Assembly: GCA_022702705.1 (NCBI GenBank)
Contig: CM040428.1
Span: forward strand, 109,200,022-109,264,021
Direction of reading: 5' to 3'
Origin: Papilionanthe hookeriana x Papilionanthe teres
Taxonomy: Eukaryota > Streptophyta > Magnoliopsida > Asparagales > Orchidaceae
DNA: 64,000 nt
Shown here: piece after piece, positions 47,301-56,300 of the stretch
Position numbering within the stretch: position 1 is the first letter of the stretch
How the letters are laid out: the number at the start of each line of letters is the position of its first letter
Program-made: the position numbers and the translations under genes
Notes under the pieces: generated by a model
Told to the model about the DNA's origin: nothing
Databases searched by the model: none
Seen by the model: only the letters and a program-made list of their open reading frames with translations

Positions 47301-50300
47301 CAAGCTCGGATGTGAAAAGTGAAGGGTTGCGTTAGGTAGTCGACAGCCAGCGTAAAACTTGTCGAAAAAAATCATGAAATGAATCCTTTTGATCATTGTG
47401 TAAGTGCTAGGGCGTCCCTTGGAAGCGACTCGCTGTATGACTAAAATACAGTAGAAAGTGTGCAAGGGCCGCTACACCAGCAGCCGAGTGTAGTGTCGAA
47501 TAAGCGAGGGTTCCCACATTACGGATGAATGCTAGTATTATGATACTAGTATTATGATAGTATTATGATACTTAGTATTGTGATAGGATATTGGAATATC
47601 GATACTCTCAATGGTAAATGAATGGAATTAGTTGATATTATGATTCATAGAAAGATTAATATCCTATGTATTCAAGAAACTAAATGGGTTGGAGAAAAAG
47701 CTAAGGAGATTGATAACTTAGGTTTTAAACTATGGTATTCTAGTAAGAGTCGCACTAGTAATGTTGTAGGTGTATTTATAGATAAGAGTTTGAAAGATAA
47801 TGTTCTAAATATTAATATAGTTGGAGATAGAATCATAGACTTAAGATTATTATAGATAATAAGATTTTTAATATTATAAGTGTTCAGGCTCCTCAAGTAG
47901 GTTTAAATATAGACTCTAAAAATAAATTCTGGAATGATTTAAAAGACTTAATATACTTAATACCTCTTCAAGAAAGAATTTTTATTGGAGGAGATTTAAA
48001 TGGATATGTCGATAGAGTGGTCGAAGATTTCAGAAATACTCATGGTGGTTACGAGTTATGAATCAATTAATGAAAAAGGTAGAGTCATAAGTAGATTTTG
48101 TTTCTACCGTATGATTTGATTATTACTTAATACGTTATTTAAGAAAAGAGATTACCATGTTATTACTTATAAGAGTTGATCTATAAAACACAAATTGATT
48201 ATTTTCTTATGAGAAGAAAAGATCTTCGAGATTGTAAGGATTGTAAGGTCATTTTAAGTGAGGAATTAAGTACCCAACATTAATTATTAGTTCTAGATTT
48301 GAAGATGAAGAGTTGTAAAATAAAGAATACTAGGATTCAAAATTGTAGAATTAGATGGGGGTACCTAAAAGACAAATAAAATTATTTTTATGAGTAAAAT
48401 TCAAGATTTAAACATTTGGGATGTTCATGAAGAAGCAAATGCTATGTGAAAAAAAATAACAAATACTATTAAACAAGTGGCAAAAAATGTACTTAGAGAA
48501 TCAAAAGAAAAAATTTCTATAAATAAAAATAGTTGGTGGTGGAATAATAATGTACAAGGAAAGATAAATTATAAGAAGTTGTGTTATAAAAATTGGTTTA
48601 AATATAAAAGGGTAGTAAACTGAGGAAAATATAGAACAACCCGCATGAAGTCTAAAAGAATAATCTGTGACACTAAAAATTCTGCTTTTAGTGATCTTTA
48701 TAACGAGTTAGATATTAAGGAGGTGAAAAATATATGTATAAACTAGCCAAACAAAGAGAAAAGAAAAGTAAAGATTTAACTGAAGTAAAGTGTATTAAAG
48801 TTGAAAATAAAAAAGTGTTTTTCTTAGAAAAAGATATTCAACATATGTTGGTGAATTATTTTGATAAACTTTTTAATAAAGATTTTGAAAATACGATCGA
48901 CCTTAGTGATCTTAATATCATTAATAATAAAGCATTTTATTTTTATCGTCGCATTAGTAGAAAAGAAGTTGAGGAGGTTTTAAAGAAAATTAAGGTGGAA
49001 AGTCTGTAAGACCTGATGATATCCCAGTTGAAGTATGGAAATGTTTAGGTGATTTGGGAGTTTCTTGTCTTACTAAACTTTTTAATATTATTTTAAAACT
49101 AAAAAGATGTCTGAGCAGTGGAGGAAGAGTATTTTGGTCCCCATTTTTAAGAATAAAGTTGATGCACAAGAGTGTGCAAATTATAGAGGAATTAAATTGA
49201 TGTGTCATTCTTTAAAGTTATGGGAGAGGGTAATTGAACACAAGTTAAGACGTATTACCAAGATTTCTCATAATCAATTTGGTTTTATGCCGGGCAGGTC
49301 TACTATGGAAGTTATACATTTATTGAGAGGTTTCATAGAAAAGTACAGAGATATTAGGGATGATCTACATTTGATTTTTATTGATTTAGAAAAAGCTTAG
49401 GATAAGGTTCCAAGAGATGTTCTTTGGAGAGTTCTTGAGAAGAAAGGTGTTGATATGACTTATATTCAAGTTATTAAAGATATGTTTACTAGAGCTGTTA
49501 CATTGTTCGAACTGATGGAGGATTGACCAAGTATTTTACTTTTTCTGTTGGTTTACATCAAGGATCGTCTTTAAGTCCATATCTTTTTGCTTTCTTTATG
49601 GATGGTCTTACTGGAATTTTACAGGAGGATGTGCCTTGGTGTATGTGTTTTACTGATGATATCCTCGTTGTGGATAAGACGAGAGAAAAAGCCTAGGAAA
49701 ACCTTGAATTATGGAAGTCTACATTGGAATCTAAAGGCCTTCGTTTGAGTAGAACTAAAACTGAATTTATGGAATGTAACTTTAGTAATAATATCTCTAG
49801 TGATAGAAGTGTAACTTTGAGTGATCAAATTATTAAAAGGTGTGAACGATTTAAATATCTCGGGTCTATTTTCAAAGCGGTGGTGATATAGATGGGGATG
49901 TTAATAGTAGAATTCAAGTTGGTTGGGTGAAGTGGAGGAATGCATATGGCTCTATTGTGTGATAGAAAAGTACTTGCTAGAGTCGAAAGGAAAATTTTAT
50001 AAGATGGTGGTGAGACCTACAATGCTCTATGGTGCTGAATGTTGGCCTTTATAAGAGATGCATAATGTTAAGTTAAGTGTTGCCGAGATGAGAATGATTA
50101 GGTGGATGAGTGACTTTACACTTAGAGACAAAATGTGAAATGATTATATCCGTAATAGGGCTGGTGTTGCACCAGTGACGAACAAAATTAGAGAGAGTCG
50201 CCTTAGATGGTTTGGTCACATTAAACGTTGACCACCTGATGATCCGATTAGGAGAGTAGATGTTTTATATTCAACTTATATTTAGAAATACTCAGGTAGA

Positions 50301-53300
50301 CCTAGGAAGACTAGTGCTTATTGCATAAAAAATGATCCTAGTTTATTAGAATTAATTGAAAATTTGACACTAAATAGGACGCAATGGAGAAAAAGGATTC
50401 ATGTAGCCGACCCCACTTAGTGGGATTAAGGCTTTGCTGTTGTTGTTGTGAAAAATGTGCTACCTTCTTCAAAGTACTGAAGAAAAAAAAAAGTTTGAGT
50501 GGATGAATGAATGTGAGCAAGCATTCCAGAATTTGAAGCAGGTGGTAGTCACTGCACTGCTACTACAAAGCCCGAAGCCTAAAGAAGAACTTTCACTCTA
50601 TTTTGGAGTAAGCTTGGGCGCCATTAGTTCTGTCCTTGTCAAGGAAGAATTAGGAAGCAATTTCTCCTTTATTATACCAGTAGGGTCCTTATAGGGGTCG
50701 AAATAAGATATCCTCTCATGGAGAAACTGAAGTTTGCTCTTATTATTTCTGCTCGCAGGTTCCGACAGTATTTTCAGACTCATCCAATTAAGGTGATCAC
50801 TGATCATCCGCTTATGTCCACACTCACTTGGCGAGAACATTCGTGTTGGCTTTAACTGGTCAACTGAGCTCAGTGAAAACAACCTTCTTTACATCACTCG
50901 AACAACAATTAAAGCTTAAGCTGTGGCAGATTTCTCGGAAACAGGCGGATTAAGTGAAGAACATGAGTCTAGAATGCAGGCATGGACCCTTCATGTAGAT
51001 GGAGCTTTGCGCCAAACTAAAGCAGGAATTGGACTAGCCTTAAGTAGTCAGACCGAAGAGTATATTTATCAATCGGTCGTTCTTGAATTCACAGCCAAGC
51101 AGAGCATGAGGCCTTACTAGTTGGGCTTCGGTTAGATTAAGAAGTGGGCCCACAACATGTAATTGTAAGGTCTGATTCTAAACTGGTTGTCAACCAGGAT
51201 AATGGAGAATTTGAGGCTTGATATGAGATGATGATTAGGTATTTTAATAAAGTCAAAGTGGAAGTTGAAATATTTGTAAGTTTCCGCATCGAACACATAA
51301 GACGAGGAGAATCAAGTGGCAACCTTTTTATCAAATGATACGAGTGTTGAAAATAGAGCACCCCAAAAGCTTCTGGGGCCATCCATTGAAGTACCCGAAG
51401 TCATGGAAATGGAAGCAAATGATGAAAAAAAGTTGGTTAGACCCTTGCATTCATTATTTTAAAACAAGCAAAATTCACGAAGCTTAACGGACCTACAAAG
51501 TTTCAAGCTCAAAGTCGCCCAATATGTTCTCAGTGGAGGCACGTTATTCTGAAGGTCAACTAGATCCTTGCTTTCAAGATATGTCAGAGAAAGTGAAGTG
51601 GAATACATCCTCCCAGAATTACATTCGGTCGAATGCAGGAGCCATTCAAGAGAAAAAAGGTTGACTCATCGGGTGCAAAGACTAGGGTTTTTATTTTGCC
51701 AAATCTCTTGAAAAATGGAGAACAATTTGATGGCACCCGGGAATTGGTCGTTACCGTCGCTGTGAATTCTCTGTCAGTAAGTTGTTGATATCGTTTTGTT
51801 AAGAAGTCAATACTTTGTTCATCTATTATATTGTTCTAATCTCCAAGTAACTTATTCTTTTGGATTATGTAAATGATACTTATATATTAAGAGACTCAAA
51901 AAAAAAGAAAGTTAATGAAAATAGAAAACAGTAGAAAAGGAAATGTCGGGATAGTTTCATTGTAGTGAACATTACGGAGAAAACTCTAAAATGTCTGATT
52001 TCTAAGATTCTCGTAAAAGTAAAACCACATGAAAACTTATTGACCAGAAAATTAGGTATATTATTTTCTCCCCATGAAATATGAGTAGTTTTCTTTATCT
52101 TTCTTCTTGTTATGAGAAATAATTATGTGTATGATTAGACTTGTTTAACAATTCTTTTAATCATAATTGTGATGATTCATTACTTCATACTTAATTTACT
52201 TGTACAATCTGATCAATTATTAATTTAAGACTTGTGTGAACCATAATGACCCGGAGTCGTTATGGATTCCTTAACTAGTAAGAATCACAGTGCACTATTT
52301 TATGAAGGAAATGTAGCCCGTAGGGCAGTGCAAATAAAAAGCGAGATAAGTTTTGATGGGTGTAAATTGGTGATTCTAGGGTGACAGACTAGAATCTTAA
52401 CCAATTTGACCTGGTGTTTAGAACCTAAAGCTTGGTTAGCCAAATTGAGGGTTTACTCGGGTACTATAGAGTGACAGGCTAGAGTCTACTCAGTATAATC
52501 AAAGATTTAAGAACTTAACACTAGATTAGTTAATGTTCTTTATGCACTCGGGAGAGGGTAAAGAATATGTATGCTCCTATTTGTCACAAAACTACATTTA
52601 AATTGATAAAGATTTGATTCCTACACTGATTATAATCTCATTGCAAGGAGAATGATTTTTTATACAATTTGAACTTTTCTACACATAGCGGGTATAGGAG
52701 TCATTTGGCGGCTGTCGTGTCTGAAAATAGTGAGGCAAACGACAAACAATGAAGTGCGGATTAAGAAGAGGTTCCACCACCTACTCATGAACAAGCTAGG
52801 GAGACGCCACTTGGAAAAGGAGAAGGATGCGGTGCTCTTTAAAACAAAAATTAGATATTACAATGTCCTAAGTACACAAAATAAAACTAAAGGCTCCTAA
52901 ACTAAAAAATAACAATAAATAAATAGTTCCTTATAAAAAAAATCCTAATTAGAAATAAAGAAATAGAAAATAAGTCAGAAAAGGCAAAAAAATCCCTACT
53001 AAATTTGATGAGGGGATGGGAAAGCTACTTGTTGCCTATCCTATGATCGAAAAATAACAATATATAAATAGTTCCTTATAGAAAATAATCCTAGTTAGAC
53101 ATAAAGAAATAGAAAATAAGTTGGAAAAGGCAAAAATCCCTGCTAAATTTGATAACGGGATGTGAAAGCTGCCTGGTTGCCTGTACCACGATCGCTGGTC
53201 TTCCAATTCCGTGATAGCAAGGAATCCCACAATCACAGGTTCCCTAGACTTCCTATGATGTGATTCTGCAGAAAGCTCGTGTATAAATTTGGTAGAAACA

Positions 53301-56300
53301 TGCTTTTCGTGCTCTATGGGTCACTTTGGAAGGCAACCTTTGTAGCTATTGGAAGGGTAGTGCATGCTCTTTTAATAGTTGCTGTAATTGTAGATCTCCT
53401 GTATTTATTATTGCAAAAAGAGCACGATTCCTGTCTTTCGCCATGACAAATTTGATAAGCATAAGAAATTTTTTTGTGCAGCATTTATAAGTTTACCCGT
53501 GACAGCTGTTGTTGGTACTCAATGGTCCCTCTAGTATTTGAGGAGTATGGAGTGATTTTTATGAAATGTAGACTCTCAAAGAGGCGTGAAAAATGCCAAG
53601 TGTAACCGTCTCGTATAGCATCTAGCCGATCTAGGCCTTGTTGATTGTGAATTTGAGCTAGCTTTAATGTAAATCCTCATCATGGACATCTGATACTAAA
53701 TGCTATTAAATGCTTTCATTTGACGGGAAATGATTGTGGTATGATGAGTTTGTAAATTGGGAGATTATCGAGATGTATATTAGATTAGAGAACAGTCTCA
53801 TATTAAAAATAACATAATGGTTGAGTTTCTAACTATTATTTTCCATGATCTGCTGGTTTATGTTTTTGGGTTAATGAGTATCCATGCAACTATATTTTAG
53901 ACTCGGTCCCCTAATATTTCACTCTTAAAAACCAGTGTAAATGGGCATTCAGTCGGTGCTTTTTTGTTCGACACTTTTGGTCTGGATTTTTGGTTGTTTT
54001 GTACTACTAGTTATCATTTAATCATCATTATTTTAAATTATATTTTGATAACTTATGAGAGAGATTTGTGTATGTGAATGCTTGTTATTTTGGTGGATAT
54101 GTGGCTGGCATTGGACTTGCAATTATGTTATAACTCAAAAGGTTCAAGGCATCGTCATGCAATGACCCCTTGACCATTCCTATCCATGTCTTTTTGACCT
54201 ACAAGCACAGTTTTTTGCCTCTAAGGCCCTCTTTTTCTCTGTTTTGCAGATTGGATGTTATTGAGAAGTGCTTTTCTAACAAATCTGTCGAAGAAATTAT
54301 ATCAGCTCTTGTAAGTTGATAACTGCGAGTGTCCAGTTGATATGGCTTCTTTTCTATGTTCTCAATATTCTTAGTTCGTCATTTGAACTCATATCCTGCT
54401 TTTTGTTTACATTTGTCATTTCTTGAATGTTTAGCTCAAAAATTTCCTTTCGATTCTCCCTGCATTGCAGGAGCAGGAGGCTGTAAATAATGCGGAGTGG
54501 GTACTTGCTGCAGTTCAGTCTTTGAAGAAAGCTTCTCCTCTGAGTCTCAAGATCTCTCTTCGATTGGTATGGACTATCATATATCCTTGGTTAATACATG
54601 GCAGCTCAGGTTGCCATATGTACTTGTAGGATGTATTTTTATTTCCTTAAATTGTGAATCTGTGATGTCATTAGTAAGTATAACTTTTCTATATGGATGG
54701 CATGTTACGTAAAGTGTAAAGTTTTTCTTCTTTTTCTTTTTAATTTTTTTTGAAACAGTAAAGTTTTTCTTTTCTAATGTCTCATTGGACGATGTACATA
54801 CATGCCACTCAATTCCTATGTATTTACGTGTCTAACACCCAAACATTATTTTTACATATATAGCACCTTGCCTATGCATGAAAAGCTGTATTTCACTTTT
54901 TAAAAATTAATATGGTGGTTTTTTTTTTTGTGATATTAACGATTTTGGTGGTATAAATGTATAAAGTAAAGTTTAGTTAGATATATAAATACCAAGGAAT
55001 TAAATGTTATTGTAGATGCCCCATTTTAGCACCTGGGGCAGTTTGCTGGGTATTTCTTGGTAAAATACGCAAAAGAAATTGTTTTAAGCTGTAATCACTG
55101 TTCTTTTAGATCAGAGAAGGGCGGCTCCAAAGCGTAGGTCTCTGCCTTGTTAAGGATTACAGAGTCGGTTGCCACATTTTGCGCAAGGAGGCAAGCAAAG
55201 ATTTCTTTGAGGTACCTATATCTGTATGCAATATGATATAAACATGCAAGGGGTAGCTGAAGTTTTACTTTCCGAGTGCTTGTGCAGTCATCAACTAAGA
55301 CTGCCATTTTATTTTTATGGAGCTTTTCGCTTTTCCAATTTGTGCCATGACAAACATAAGTTGGGATCAGAAAAACTCTTGCTAATTGACTACAATTTTT
55401 TGATTTCAGGCATTTATCTCAAGACAATGATAGAATTTAATCCCGAGCCTTCCATGCCCCAATATGATTGAATTGGGTCGTAGGACTTCTAGATAAACTC
55501 GAATTGATTTAATGGATGTTGTGCATATCATAATCGAATGAAATTGAGGGTCCATGTAGTATCACTTTCGTTTCTTTGCTTGTTTTTATTTTTATTTTTA
55601 CTTGTGTTTTTGGAAGCATCTTTGGTGTTATAATTTTTGTATGTTCTTATTCTTTGTTTTTAAAATAATTTAATAAATTTTTAAAAATATTCAAAATGCC
55701 TAAAATTTATTGAGTGTTTTTAAAAGCAACTGTCTAAATCGAACATCCAACTTGTTTTAATTTAAACCAAAATATAAAAAATTAAATAAAAAAAAAAAAA
55801 AATCATGAGTGATCCCAAATAGGATTTTAGGGTCTAAAAATGCCCAAATAGGCTCTTATATGCTGGTGCTTTGTTTTCATCAGAACTTAATGAGGAGATG
55901 TGTAACTACTGGGAACATTTTAGCTTTCTTGATGCACTCAGCTCTGACTCTTCATCACTATTCATATCATGATGTCAACATGTACATGCTTGTGTTTTCT
56001 AATCTTTATTCTCTAAGTCGACATCAACCTTTCATTATGCAACACACACACATTAAAGCGTGACTCAAAAATGAATACCTCACGGAAAAGATATGTACAA
56101 CAATCAAGTGACCTGCAACTAAGAAATCAAAAGAAGAAAAAGAAAGATGAAGGAAAAAAAAAATAAAGAGATAGATAAGAGAAGAAAAAAAGTAAAAACA
56201 ATAATACAAAAAAGAAATGGAAAATAAAAAAAAAGTGGAAAAAAGAATAAGAGAATTAAATGAAGAAAACAATGGCCCGCCACTTCTCCAAATTTTGCCC

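Larger units (their letters stand above)
47278..50447 (+). mobile_element. RTE-type LINE, complete length (3170 bp) but decayed
   Basis: It opens with ttaaacactgtcattgctgg and tgaaaagtgaagggttgcgt, as I recall for plant RTE 5' ends. One broken ORF encodes endonuclease then reverse transcriptase, followed by ccgaccccacttagtggg, gattaaggctttg and a (TTG)n tail at 50440. Flanking gtgaaaaatgtg at both sides is the target duplication. Many stops and shifts mean it is no longer active. It lies within the RT/RNase H boundary of the Tat element. Confidence 0.93.
43601..51730 (+). mobile_element. Tat-lineage Ty3/gypsy element, decayed, split by an RTE LINE
   Basis: Coding remains run gag (44440-45300), gag end and protease (45459-46070), reverse transcriptase (46660-47277, continuing at 50448), RNase H (50460-50700), a second archaeal-type RNase H (50923-51230) and the start of integrase (51480-51725). 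A second RNase H after the first is a hallmark of the Tat/Ogre/Retand lineage. The left piece stops at 47277 and resumes at 50448 with a 12-bp duplication. LTRs could not be delimited; 43601-44340 may hold the 5' LTR and leader, and integrase is cut off at about 51730. It sits in the same orientation as the host gene inside its long intron. Confidence 0.82.
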
